Positions 11,446 through 23,102 of a DNA stretch of 48,626 bases are shown here, in pieces; within the stretch, counting starts at the first letter, position 1, and the number at the start of each line of letters is the position of its first letter. Source of the DNA: Thermomucor indicae-seudaticae (Eukaryota > Mucoromycota > Mucoromycetes > Mucorales > Lichtheimiaceae). Under the pieces are notes generated by a model that saw nothing but the letters and a program-made list of their open reading frames with translations, was not told the DNA's origin and did no database searches. The stretch is from assembly GCA_000787465.1 (NCBI GenBank), contig JSYX01000237.1:1-48626 (forward strand), in the 5' to 3' direction. A program made the position numbers and the translations under genes.

Positions 11446-14400
11446 ACACAAAGTCGTTTGTTATTTATTCCCATTCTGTCGCACGCATGTATACATATTC
11501 TTCCCGCCCGCTCTCTGCCACAGCGATTGTCAGTGGTCTATGCCTTTCGCATGCAGTACATTGTCTATTTGGTTCCTGGAAAGGAAAATAAACTTGCGCA
11601 TTGTTCTCGTTCACAACAACTGTGAGTCGCGTCTGCATTAGCACTTGCCGTTTCTTTCTCTCTCCAGGGAGGCCTCCATGGAAAACCGAATCCTGTTACA
11701 TGTTATCGCAGGGTGGAGAAAACGGGATCCTGAAGCTCAAGTGAGGCTCGATACTTTTTTGACTAGACCGATAACACAAGTTTGGCACCAATGTTCCGCA
11801 ACAATGGGTGGTTACCATTGACCTAGAACCCGGATCAAGCTTGATCTGCTCATAAAGTTAAGGTTGTGTTATGCGAAAACTTTAAAATTGCAATGTTATG
11901 TAGATTCACCGCATGACCAAGAGTTGTGGATAGCTAGAAACCCCATACTGTGAACCGTGTTAGCCATAGCACACACAAGCGGCTTACAACGGAACGGTGA
12001 AGCCACGTTAATATGGTTAACTAGCAGCCCTGGTATGGACCGAGCTCATTCGATTCTGATATCGAAACTTAATAACGTTTCAAGTCTGCATTGCAGCGAC
12101 ATCATGATCAATCGCTTCCGGTGATATTTATCCCACAACCGGCTTTCATGGGAGGCGAATAGAACAACTATGCCAAGACATACAGTCTCCGGACGAACAT
12201 GAGCCTTAATGCAGGCTGCGGAAAGCTATACTACTACATACCGTATCGTACCTAAGGTGATCTTTTTTACTCCGTGGCATGATCAAGTAATTAGCTTTCA
12301 CGTTCTTCATCTGCTTTCCTGAAGACATATATATACTCTCCACATATTCAAGATCAGGCTGTCTTGTGCCGCCAAATGACCTCTATACAGAATTCTGACA
12401 AGTGCTGAGCGCATATATCGCAAAGGATAATTTCGCTTTGTAAACGCTGAGGATGGATTTCTCAATGTTTCTCCGTACTTCAACTAGTTTAACTTTGTTT
12501 GATGCTATGTTTATCCATACCAAAAAGTACCTCTAACTGCATACAAGCAGTATTAACCGGAGTCAGTAAACCAGGAGGATGGCGAAGACGGTGCCGGTGC
12601 GTTCCATACATCTGGACCGAAAGTTGTTGACCCTTATTATAACAGCACGCGATATTTCAGACACAGAGCGGGCAACGGTAACCACGGATTCGGGCCGCAT
12701 GTGAACGTGGCGTCTCGAACGCTGATGACTCTGTATAAAAGATGTTGCTTCATGCATTTAATTGTTGCCGCAGTATCGCAAGCGCTCGGGGAACGACTCA
12801 TGTTTTAGAAGGTCGTCCTGCTCGGCTTGGAGCATATGCACGGGCCACGTCACCGAAAGGAGTGGCGGAGCCACTTTAAAGCGGCGGGCTTAAGTTGAAG
12901 CAAGATGATATCACATTCCCTGCATTTTCGCTTGCGACCACGTTTGGCCGAGCCAAGTTTACGTAACGATGGTTAAACAAAAAGGGTCAAAGCTCGTGGT
13001 GTCTTTGCTCAAGCTTCCCAAAAATGTCTACTTTTTTTGTACTTCAAGTTCGAGATAGCCTAAAGGGCTCTCTTAAGTCCGCGCTACGCATGCTACATAC
13101 GCTTTTCTATTTTTTTTCCAGCTTTTGCTGCTGAATCCCTTCAAAAGATCATATTCACACGTCATGATTGCCTCGGCGTTAGTCCATGGTTCGGTATGCA
13201 AGGAAGGGGTCGGGAATTCTGGCGGGTAAAAGTGTCGGCTGGACTGAGTGGATCCGGAGCCACCTCTTCCTCCGATCTTTTCTACAAGATAAAGCAAACC
13301 CAAAGAACTATGGCACGTGGCCTAAAGTGCTGACGAATGTGAGAAAGCAAATGGTGCCACCCTTATCTTGAAGCGAAACATTGCCAGTATCCGATTATCG
13401 CATACGCCGACTGTTGATCCAATCACCATTGCTTCTGATGTCATCCCCCCCTTGGGTTCGGGGATGCCGTTGCTTACCTTCGGTCTGATGCGATCCATCT
13501 ATTGTTTGAGAAAAAAAATTATCATAGACATATAATGTTAGTCGATCACAGGCCAACCAGGGGAAAATCACGGTGATGATCCATTATGATTGGCTAATTG
13601 ACAATTCCTGTGAGCACTTATGACCACTCTTTTTGTTTCTTCCTCTGTGGCTCGGTCTTTCCTCATTAAGGTATCTTTGAGCTATTACGGTGTTTGAAGA
13701 AATCTTGATATGAGACGTTTCTTTTTCTTTTGTTTGCTAAGAGATAGGGAATTTCCTTTTTTTTTGATCAGAAAAAAAATGATCTTCAGGTCCGCGTACA
13801 AAGATAAACATTTGGGACGAGAACGTCTTCTGGGAGGACAGGTTTCAGAGAGGAGATGAAAATAAAAAAAAGATCTTCAAGCTGTAACGGGAAGTGGATC
13901 AGAGGAGTTTGAATTGCTTAAACGTGCCTTGTTACCCAACTGGGAAATGCGGGCCTTTCGATGGTGAGAGAATTCTAACAGCTGGAGACAGCTCCTTTCT
14001 CGAAAGAGGTCATTGATCTCGGCTTGGGGGTAGAAAGAAGGGGGGTTGAGGGTACAAGGTTACCTTATTATTTGTTTATTTTGTAATTGACAGAACCATT
14101 GCGAGGTTGCAAGTTAACACCCCTTAACCAATGAAGGAGTGTACCGTCCTACTTCCGTTCTAGATACGCGCATGGTGGCAACAAATGCGTTGCTCCTGAA
14201 TTAGTTTCCAGAGCAACCTCTATGGCTGCATTGAATTGAATGTGGCATGAGGGTGCGTGCATACACGGTTTCTTGTGTTTCGTTCTCAGAGACAAGGGGT
14301 GCTAAACCGAATGTGGAGAACACTCAAGGTCCGCGTGGATCCCAATAAAAGGGGAGCAGTCAAAGGAGACGACTGCGAAAGCTGGAATAATTTTTCCGGG

Positions 14401-14700
14401 TCGAAAAAACTCTGTACAGGAACATCTCCCTGCACTAAAAACGGCTACCAGCTGCTGGCCCAAAAAAAACCTATTTATTTTTTTCCCTTTTCGCCTTTCG
14501 TGACCTTTACATCTCTCTTCTTTTCTTTCTCATCAGAATAGCTTGTGCGCTGAACGCCAGCTCGTGCTGTTCCGCCTCTCCCTCTCTCTCTCTCCTTGTC
14601 CTGTTCTCTTTCTGGGTTCGCGTCCCGATAGACCAATTCCAGTCCCTTTACCCCGCTTCATCCATCGTTCACATCCTTATCACTCCCTTTTCCTCACTTG
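11446..14700. other. Long intergenic region, no supported gene
   Basis: About 3.2 kb contain only short frames without motifs (for example 12563-12757 and 13073-13303 on the minus strand). A polyadenylation-like AATAAA lies at 11587-11592, fitting the PH gene 3' end. The last few hundred bases (from about 14500) are strongly C/T-rich, typical of a fungal promoter, and lead into the homeobox gene. Confidence 0.6.
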
Positions 14701-14704
14701 ACCT

Positions 14705-14712
14705 TATAAAAG
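14705..14712 (+). promoter_or_regulatory. TATA box of the homeobox gene
   Basis: TATAAAAG lies 48 bp upstream of the start codon at 14753, after a long C/T-rich tract. The match is good, but the distance implies a short 5' leader. Confidence 0.6.
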
Positions 14713-14752
14713 CACCTTCCAGTCGACATTGGACATAGAATTGATCTAAACA

Positions 14753-16377
14753 ATGTCTCAGCCATCGACTGATCTCCGAAATCCGCAACAGACATCCACT
14801 TCTAGCGATGCCACTAATAAAGAAACGAACAACAACAATGATGCGACAAAACAACAGCAGCAAACGACCACGCGAAAGCGGACCAGAGCCACTGCAGAGC
14901 AGCTGGCTGTGCTTGAGCAAACCTTCGCTGTAAACGTTAGCCCAAATAGCAAGCTTCGCAAACAGCTGGCTGAACGATTACAGATGAGCGAGCGATCCAT
15001 CCAGATTTGGTTTCAGAACCGCAGAGCTAAAGTAAAGCACATGCAAAAGCGCGCACAGATGCAAATGCAGCAGGCATCCATACGCGCTCAACTATATCAT
15101 TATCACCAACAGCAGTATGGTGCTCATCCGTACGGCGGCCCACCGCTGATGCCATTGCAACCGCATCAACAACCACCTTACTATCGACCCTATCCGCGCA
15201 TGCCTTTCCCACGCGCTTACAGTGTAGATGCGATTAACCAGACGGATGATACTGCGCAAACATATCCAGGAACGGCTGGTCCCTCGTCCTCTGTGCCACC
15301 CTCCGTGCACCACCAACCTTACAACACCTCCACTTCGACTCCATCTTACCATCCACTATCCTGGCAAACCCATTCACTGTCTTCCAGTCCGAACCATGAG
15401 ACTCCGTCTTCGACACAAGAGACGTCACAGCCAGCACCTGCTATGCCAACGTTGGTGCCTGTTCCTGATGCGGGCCCGACAGCCATGTTAACCACTCCGG
15501 ATTTTGGCTATGCAAACGACATGTGGTGCTCTCAAGGTGAGTCGACTTTTTCTTTCCCGACTTTGTTTCTTCCATTCCTCCCTAACAGTGCTTCGTTCAT
15601 CTAGATAACTTTGAGCGTGCACAATCTGTCGCTGCTGTATCTCCTGAAGATCTTGTCGTTGCGCCTGCACGGGCATTGAGTGACCCTGCTGTGACGACCA
15701 TTGATCCTTCCAACTTGATGATGACGCCTCCTGCCAGTACCAGCGGCAGTAGTAGTAGCAGCAGCCAGGACCAGTCACCAACGTTGCAACAGGCCAGTAG
15801 TAATAGCGAGTGTTGCTCCTATTTGAGCGCGACCACGTTGACCATCGGCACATGGCACCGTCTGAAACTTCGGTCAGACGATCTTTTATGCATATACGAG
15901 CCCGAACGTCGACGATTCATATGGCAAATCACAGACAACGGCTGTCGTTTCAAGATGGAAATCGGCGTGGACTCATTGGCCAGCGTCGAATACATCGCAA
16001 GCGAGTGCGACGTGCTTGCGGACGTCCACTTTGATATGACCGAGCCTCCTCTGTTTTACATGGAAGACAGAAAGAAGAAGGACGAGTGGATACAGTGCAG
16101 TGACTTTACCGAAGGCAAGCAGGCTTCACGGTTCTTCCGGCATTCCCTCAAAGGGATCGCACACCACCTCAAGCAGGAATTAATGAGCTTGATCAACAAG
16201 CATCAAGAAACACGTCGAATCGTTCAGTTCATCGAGACGCCACCACCTCCCATGACGCTTACGGCATCGTTTCAGCCGGCTGAAGATCCCATGCTGTACC
16301 ACCCCTATTGGACTCCTCCTGTAATGATGCCTCCTTACACGGTCGCCATGAATGAAATGTGCGGCTACCAAAGTTAA
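14753..16377 (+). CDS. Homeobox transcription factor, Phx1/Hoy1-like
   Basis: Two exons (14753-15536 and 15605-16377) encode 518 aa. Residues 1-40 are Asn/Gln/Thr-rich. Residues 41-100 form a typical homeodomain with a basic N-terminal arm (RKRTRATAEQLAVLE) and recognition helix RSIQIWFQNRRAKVK. A long Gln/Pro/His/Ser-rich middle region follows. From about residue 340 a second conserved block, IGTWHRLKLRSDDLLCIYEP then FIWQITDNGCRFKMEI, resembles the conserved downstream domain of fission-yeast Phx1 and relatives, which act in nutrient stress and development. That assignment is from memory of the family. The intron has clean GT-AG ends and phase 1 on both sides. The gene has its own TATA box and is convergent with the AtuA-family gene. 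Confidence 0.88.
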
Positions 16378-16942
16378 CTGTATTCTTCTATTCCTACTCT
16401 CTTTGTACTTGTTCCGCCCATAGTTGTATTTGTTTTATCTTTTTTCCTTTTTCTCTGTACATTTAATAAATTTGGACGTATGTGTATACAGTTTATCGAA
16501 AAACAATCAGATTTTGCCTTTCGATGCCAGTTCTTCCTGACAAACTTAGTTGGATTACAGAGAGAGAGAGAGCGGAATAACAACGAACCAAATGAGCGAC
16601 ACGATAGTACGTCAATGTCGCTTAATCCTTGGTCAGTAGACCGTAGTTCTCTTTCGGTTTTAAGAAAAGAAACGGTTTAGCCAGACTCTGGCGTACGCGA
16701 CCCTTATTTGCACGCTTTCTTGAGAGCTGCTCTCCCGGGAGACTCCTCAACAGAGATGCCATCGTCCAAAACTATCATCGTCGGGAGTTCCTGATGCGCG
16801 ACATATATCTGGCTGGCCGCAAAGTAAGTAGCAGCCGAAGCGTTGCTAAAGGATCTTCCTCTTCTCCTTCTTATTAACCTCTTATTTCTGTACATAAGAA
16901 GACATTCGTTTGTATTCTTTAGGATTCGAGGAAAGAGTTCCT
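16378..16942. other. Convergent intergenic region
   Basis: AATAAA at 16465-16470 probably serves the homeobox gene. A GA microsatellite lies at 16559-16573. A minus-strand frame at 16704-16845 follows a good acceptor-like site (TTTAG), but no upstream donor has the right phase, so I do not call it an exon. Confidence 0.5.
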
Positions 16943-19180
16943 TTAAAGCTTTGCTCCTGCAGGTAACAGACTGGCTGGTATCTCGACTTGTAGCCCTGTA
17001 AGAACAAGCTGCGCAAATGTTTTTCCTTGGCGGTCGACAACGAGCGAGCTTAGACCACCGCCACCTTGGAAGGGCAGCAAAAAGATGAACAAGGTGTTGG
17101 TTAGGTTCATTTTGTTTCATCTAGATACTTACCAAGTGAACGGGTCAGAACAAAATTCATGGCAAACAAGCCCGGGAGTTCGAATCGGATAACAGACCCT
17201 TTGCAAAGATGTTGCATGTAATCCGCTACAGCCTTGTCGGTAATAGAGCGTTTGATGTATGGAAAATATCTTGGGTCTCTGGCAATGATACCAATATTGC
17301 AGACATCGCCCTTGTCTCCGCTGCGACCGTACGCAAGGTCGATCAGCTTGCATTTTACCATATTCTCCTCTGTCCGTACTGCAGCTGCTGGAATCAAGGG
17401 CACAGGATCCGGCTTGGCAAAGCTGCCTGTATCGTCCCAGGCTTCCCAAGGCACTTGCTGTACTATGGCTGTGCTGTCCTCGCCAATCACGAAACCTGTC
17501 TGAACTCGAGACTTGGGTAGCAGACATGGAAAGTGCACTAAGTTGGGGACCGGTTTCGGTCGTCCGCTGCCGCTGCCCGTAATACCAGGTGCCATGCATG
17601 TACCCATCTAATAAATAATCAATAGAAGTAATGTGAACACGGATCTAATATACATTACCGCAATGATTTCGCGTGCAAAGAGTTCCAAGGCCTTGGGATC
17701 GTCATGGTGAGCTGTCAAACGAAGTACTACTTCGCGTGACCCAGTAGGGTTTGCATGGGCGCTATTGAAAAAAAAATGTTAGTACTTCTATCAACGGGCA
17801 ACTATTATTGGTCTCTTTACCCATAAAGTGATTCGCTTCCAAGAGGTTCGATATTGAATGCACGAAAGTCGGGCGTGCCTGACTCTTTAAACATGCCGCG
17901 CACACGACGAATGACCGCGTCGCCAACAGCCAGAGCCTAAAAGGTAAACTTTCACCATTAATAATGATTTAAATACTTGTAGGTAATGTCTTTTTTCTTC
18001 ACCTTTCGCTTCGCGTCCATGCCACCAATGACAAGTTCGCCACTGAGTTTCCAGCCATCCATAAAGATACCGCAGCATTTGAGCCAGGGCGTTGGTTTCT
18101 TGCCCTTGGCACCCTGGACAAGTACACGATTATGGCCGACTTGGCTTAGCCTGACTTGGCGCATATCGAGGATGACGTCCGGCAAGAGGTACAAGGCTGG
18201 ATCCAAAATTTCATACAAGATCTGTTCGGCGACGGTCGCAGTTGTTACAAGACCACCCGTCTTTTCGGGTTTGGTGACCGTGAAGTCGCCGTTCGGTTCG
18301 AATTCCACAACCGGATACCCCATGTTGGCGTATCCACCGTGGGACGAAGCGGCTGCCAACTGCCAGTCTGTGAAATTGCCACCGGTCGCGTGGCACCCGC
18401 ATTCAATAATGTGCCCTGCGAGGGATGCAGCCGCAAGCAAGTCGTAATAGTCATTGCCGGGTTGATATTGCCAGCCGTACTCGTACATGAGCGGACCGAC
18501 CACGAGTGCCGAGTCCACAACGCGCCCTGTCACGACAATGTGTGCGCCCGCCGCTAATGCGGCCGCGATGCCGCGTGCACCCAAGTACGCATTCAGGGAG
18601 ACAACAGGCTGGTTCCTTTCCGGGAGCCTGTCGGCGTCGAGGTTGTGGTCTATCGAGGAAATGGGCGAAAAGGGTGTCAGGTCCTTGTTGAGCGATTCGA
18701 TATTGTCGTCATTGTCCTTTAACACATCGTCGCCCACCACTGCGGCCACCTTGATGCCTTGAATGTTCATCTTCCTCAAAAGGTCTTCGACGGCTTGTTT
18801 GCATGCGATAGGATCCAACGCTCCGGCGTTGGTCACTATCTTGGTACCATTCCTGGCAACGTCCGGAAGGATGTGTCGCAGGACCATGCTCAGAAAGTCG
18901 GGTACATAGTCAATGCCTTTGCTGCCTTTGCCCCGGAGCAATCGCCGTCTGCGTCGTGCGGCCAGGATACCCATGGTGATTTCTACAAGGTCCTGCTGTT
19001 AAGCCAGCCAGTGTGCTTTTGTTATCGTGGACGCTCACCAGCCAGATAGTCGGCGACGAGATAATCGAGGTTGGCACCTTCGTGCTTGACGAGTTGCTGT
19101 GCTGCTGCTGAAGAATCGCCCCAAAAGGCAGAGTAGCAACCAATGCGGACAGGTCGTCGCGGCGTAGTAGGATTGATCAT
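16943..19180 (-). CDS. AtuA-family (DUF1446) protein
   Basis: Six exons on the minus strand (19180-19039, 18982-18003, 17936-17821, 17761-17659, 17607-17133, 17064-16943) join in phase to give 645 aa. The whole length matches the acyclic-terpene-utilization AtuA/DUF1446 family. The start reads [15 protein letters not shown], then [16 protein letters not shown] across intron 1. Then come [52 protein letters not shown] and [13 protein letters not shown]. The C-terminal half contains [34 protein letters not shown] and [17 protein letters not shown]. In Pseudomonas the prototype lies in the gene cluster for citronellol and geraniol breakdown, but the reaction it catalyses is not established, and its role in fungi is unknown. 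No terpene-pathway neighbour is present here. Confidence 0.9.
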
Positions 19181-20155
19181 TGGTCAAGTCGAGAAAAGAA
19201 AAGAAGACAGGTGGATTGCATGCGTGTGTAAAAGAGTTTAGTCAGAAAATGTGGGGAATGGCAGGCATATGGGCGACTCCGACCGCATGAAATTTGAGGT
19301 AGACGCCCCAAACCCACGGTACCCTTTTTACGCTAGAAGTCTGTAAGGTATCAGGAATAGATGTGTATATATGTTCCATTGAAGCGTTTTAAAAATAAAA
19401 AGGCATTCAACTATAAACATTGTATTGTTCTACGTTTATATCTGGGTATATTCACATGCATAGGAACTACTGCGGTCCTCAGAGAAATGGAAGAGGTCAA
19501 TGCGGATTTCCTGCGAAGCTCTTCATCTGAAGATTCGCCGCGTGTCTCTGCGGATGTTTTCCGGAGTGGAACCATATATTCCTCCTTACATGTCGATTTT
19601 TGGGTCGAATCTGAGAAATTTCGTCGCTCAGAATCGCAGAAAACTCGTCGAACGGATCTTAGAATCTTCGCCGTAGTGGTCAATTACTGTTGCACCGCAT
19701 TTCCCTCCTGTTAGCAATTGCACCAGCACCAACTTCTTGCAGTAAGAGTAAGAAGAAGCCAAATAACTTTCTCCCTGCTACATGACATCGGTTACTGCAA
19801 TCCCATGTAAGCCAGTCGCTCAAGAAAGTGCATGAACCATGGCACGTAAGCTGTCTCTGCCGAATGGAGGGCATTCTACGTTGTAGACGCTTTGTTCTTT
19901 TATTTCTTTTCGAGACTACAAGTGTCTTCATCTTAACACTCATAAAAGCGTTATGCAACTGTGCTGTCTAAGCGCATCCGGAGAACTCGGTAAACGCAAT
20001 TCCAAGGGACTACAAATTGTCGTTGAGCAATTAGTATCTATATCATCCACGTCCGCTTTATCCGATACATACTTCACATTCTGTTCCGCGAGTTCAGCTG
20101 GGCTTTGTGCTCCTTGGAGATGATTGTGACGATGTTCAAGGGCCATTGGGAAGTC
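19181..20155. other. Region upstream of AtuA gene and 3' flank of decayed gene
   Basis: The stretch next to 19181 should hold the AtuA-family promoter. Overlapping frames at 19361-19714 (+) and 19411-19683 (-) have no motif. Minus-strand sequence from about 20150 to 20055 reads for a while in a coding-like frame (SYETSQWPLNIVTIIS) and may be the C-terminal end of the decayed gene at 20156-22095. Confidence 0.35.
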
Positions 20156-22095
20156 TCATATGACAGAGCGATTGTGGAGACGGAGGGGGCGGGAACAGAT
20201 TTCGGACCAGGTACTATTGTTGAACATGTTTCGCAGGTGCGTAGTGCTTAATGACCGCGTCAATTGCAACGCACCGAGTTCGTCGCAGGAAATCAAAAAT
20301 GGTAGGAGAGTAACGTCTGATATTGGACACCTGTGCGCCCGGACCAAGTCCCAGACCGGTCGGATATTGGCACTGTCATCTGGGCGTGAAGTCATAGCCG
20401 AACCGAGCGCCGACAACAGACAGACCAAAGAAAGAGCCCCGTTTTCAAACCGTCCGTAAGGCTGGTGCGAGAGATTTTCAGCCGCAGCAGCAATTCCACG
20501 CGAGATCCCCTTCCACATCAAACAAATATCCTCCGTTCGTAACCACACCAAATTGAGGCGCGCTACAAGCCTGCAGAAAAAAGCGCCGTCAAAGACTATT
20601 TAAAGTCGACCAAACTCTCCGTACTTACAGTGCTTGAGCCTTCAAGTGCGCTATTTGGGGTCCGACGTGATGCAGTTGCATCCTGAGTTCTAACCGGGCT
20701 CCGTACAGTCGTCGGGACATGGTCTCGCAGGTTTTGTCGATGAAGCTCTATTGGAAAATATCTGGGTCGTCAGCATGCCCATGCAGCAGTCCTCATTCTC
20801 ATCCACTTACCACGTGGCTCCTCAGTGCCGGTCCGTTTTCCTAGATTTCTAATGCCGAAAAGTCTTTCCCCATTCTGTTTGAATTCGCGCGCCTGTGATA
20901 AAACGGCTGTTTTATCTTCAGGTATGCAGTGATCTTGGTTACGCCTTGGACAGGGTGGGCTCCGTCTTCACCCGATGGACCCGGCATGTTGTAGGAAAAG
21001 CCTTCCAGACCGCGCATTAACGAAAATTCGTCCAGGCGGTACCGCGTCTTCTGTTCGTTGGACCCCACGAATGCTTCGAGAACCGCGGCATGCCCAATCT
21101 CAGCCGTGGGGTCAGAGGTCCATAACCCCGTCAATGGCACGTTCACCGAGCCAGAAGGGTAGAACTCGAAACCGAGGTCTACGTACGTCATGTCGGGAAC
21201 TATCAAACTCCAGTCCAAGTCAGGGATTATCAGATGCCAGTCGAGTCCGCCCTTTATTCCGGTACCTGGATCGTCAGCTTTATTCCAATGGCTTGCATAA
21301 CAAAAATAAAGTCGGAAATGCAGCCAAGTTCTTGCTGGTTCTCCCTGATGATGCGGCGCATCGCATGGCAAGGATCCTGAACGTAGGCTTGTTCTAGGAA
21401 GGTCCCCCGAAACGCGAACTGGCCGTTTTCTTCTCTGAACTGGAAACCGTCGGTACGGAATGCAAGGCCAAAGTTTGCCAGCTTGTGAGGCGGAAGGGAG
21501 TTTTCCAGTGCAGGAAATAGGACTCGGTCGACAAACGTCTGGTGGTCTTTTGCACTGACCAACCAGGGGTGTCTCGTGCTTGGGCTTGACAAACGGCGGA
21601 AACAGATGTTGACCTGTTAAGCATACAATTAGTCACTGTGACTTTTGGCAGACAGGTCGTTATTGGAGACACACCTGAAAACGCCCACACAAACCAAATC
21701 TGGCAATCATGAAATTCGGCACGCCCTGTGGCACGATTGGGGAGTGCTCATTGGTCTTCAACGTACCCTCGAAGTACGAGCGTGTAAAAAGCGAAATTGG
21801 TCCGGCAGACGGGATAAAATGGGACGATGTTCTGAATGAATCAACGTCCACGGTCATTGGAACCAAGTATCGCCGCCGTTGAGGGATATCGACAATGAAC
21901 GGCGCACCTGATGGAAGTTGGTCCCGAACGCGGTCAGCGCCAATTGCGAACCTTGTAGGTTAGCCATGGCATTGGCATACTGCTCCAAAGACAAAATTTC
22001 ATGGCGATCTGGATAGTAATGATGTTAGTGGTCTTGGCGATGGCTTTTGCCAGGTACAATCAAGGATCGGCTGACCTTCCATGTACGCATTTCAT
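20156..22095 (-). pseudogene. Decayed multi-exon gene of an uncharacterised fungal family
   Basis: A chain of minus-strand exons shares one protein character. The first part (from about 22095, then from 21954) includes RYLVPMTVDVDSF and VPQGVPNFMIARFGLCGRFQ, and joins in phase at 21613 to VNICFRRLSS then FVDRVLFPALENSLPPHKLA. Then come DMTYVDLGFEFYPSG, TKITAYLKIKQPFYH, KTCETMSRRLYGARLELRM and SAMTSRPDDSANIRPVWDLV. The order resembles an uncharacterised family I recall as common in mushroom genomes; that is memory only. Two lesions spoil it. The frame changes at about 21270 with no usable splice pair (the only in-phase option is a 14-nt intron), and an in-frame TAG occurs near 20850. A damaged copy is more likely than an unseen intron, but expression data could overturn this. 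Confidence 0.5.
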
Positions 22096-22325
22096 CGTTC
22101 GGCCATCAAGGTCGCAAGCGAAGGCTCCACCTCGTCAAAAAGAGGAGTCCGTCTTTCAAGTGCATAATTGAGATATTTTGTTGTTGTTGTTAGTGCTGTT
22201 AACAGAGATGAGCGAGAGACTAAAGTACTGTGAGACTATGGTTTATTCTTCGAAGAAGAGCGAGCTTATTCTAGTCTGCCAGTAAAAGGAAAAGTTTGCA
22301 GATGGAGATTGAAATCTGGATAACC

Positions 22326-22472
22326 TCAATACCGTCTGCACAAGCCCATAGCTCTTTGCAGCACTATCGAATTGGTTGCCAATACGACAATGATGCAAGC
22401 TGCAAGGATCATACTTCCACCAAGGAAAAACGCCGGCCAAATCGGGTTCTTACTCGCAAGAGCAGCAAACAT
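22326..22472 (-). CDS. Possible 48-residue single-span membrane peptide
   Basis: An ATG at 22472 opens a 48-codon frame containing one strong hydrophobic segment (PIWPAFFLGGSMILAACIIV, extending a few residues) and a short basic tail ending CRRY. The peptide could be a small membrane protein or the first exon of a longer gene, because a donor-like GTATTG sits at the end. It overlaps the start of the dispersed repeat. There is no family match that I know. Confidence 0.25.
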   Translation of the reverse strand: MFAALASKNPIWPAFFLGGSMILAACIIVVLATNSIVLQRAMGLCRRY

Positions 22473-22611
22473 CGTGGTGAGGGATCAACGATGACTTGAT
22501 ATATCGAGATCTTTTATTGATCCAATCAATTTCAGTGCACGCTACAAGGCCCAGATTGTGTGTCTTGAACGGAACGGTGTTCTTCGCCAAGATTGTGTGA
22601 TGGTATGCTCT
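22432..22611. repeat. Diverged dispersed repeat, copy 2
   Basis: GCCGGCCAAA at 22432 and AGTGCACGCTACAAGGCC at 22534 match the copy at 8223-8338. The spacing between these two blocks differs (102 bp here, 45 bp there), so indels separate the copies. The plus-strand frame through 22534-22606 is open (SARYKAQIVCLERNGVLRQ) and ends at a GTATGC donor-like site, suggesting a protein-coding ancestor. Confidence 0.5.
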
Positions 22612-23102
22612 TCCGTTCCAACGTTCTACTGATTGGGAATCTCATGCCACAGTGAATAGATTTTCTCCTCTTTAGGAATCATGTGGCCGCCGCGGGCATC
22701 AACGACGGGCAGGTGGGATCTTCAAATAGCATCTTTTGCTTTGAAAATGGAGCCCGCCTACGCCGGTGGTGGTTGCCCGATCGTGAGAGTACAGCGTAAG
22801 TGTCGGTAATTGCTTAAAGCAAAGTGACAATCGACTGGTCGCATATATTCTACTTTCTGTTCTCCGCAATTATCGTACGTCTCTTGTGTAAATCACGGTT
22901 TTCCTGATCTTGAACATTATGAATCCGTGGTGTTGGAAGAGGGTGGCTTACCAAGACTCTAACACAGCCCAGGTTCCAGCCAATCAGGCTATCCGTGACG
23001 TTCAAGCAAATTTTTTTCTCCAGTGAATGTCCGCTTCAGGTATAACAGTCGCTTGGGTCAGCGTACCGTGTAGTTCTTCCTCTTTCTACTCTCTGATTCG
23101 CA
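22612..23102. other. Upstream region of RPS11
   Basis: This stretch holds no supported gene. The last 40 bases before the RPS11 start are C/T-rich (TTCTTCCTCTTTCTACTCTC), as expected at a ribosomal-protein transcription start. Confidence 0.5.

Noticed and set aside
16704..16845. Possible extra 3' exon of the AtuA-family gene
   Set aside because: It has a good acceptor-like site and a coding feel, but no donor of the needed phase exists in the last AtuA exon, which already ends at a proper stop.
20479..20840. Alternative exon chain giving a Cys-rich ending (GDLAWNCCCG) for the decayed gene
   Set aside because: Splice phases do agree, but it would skip the segments ITAYLKIKQPFYH and KTCETMSRRLYGARLELRM, which look like the conserved part of the family. 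I kept it as a less likely reading.
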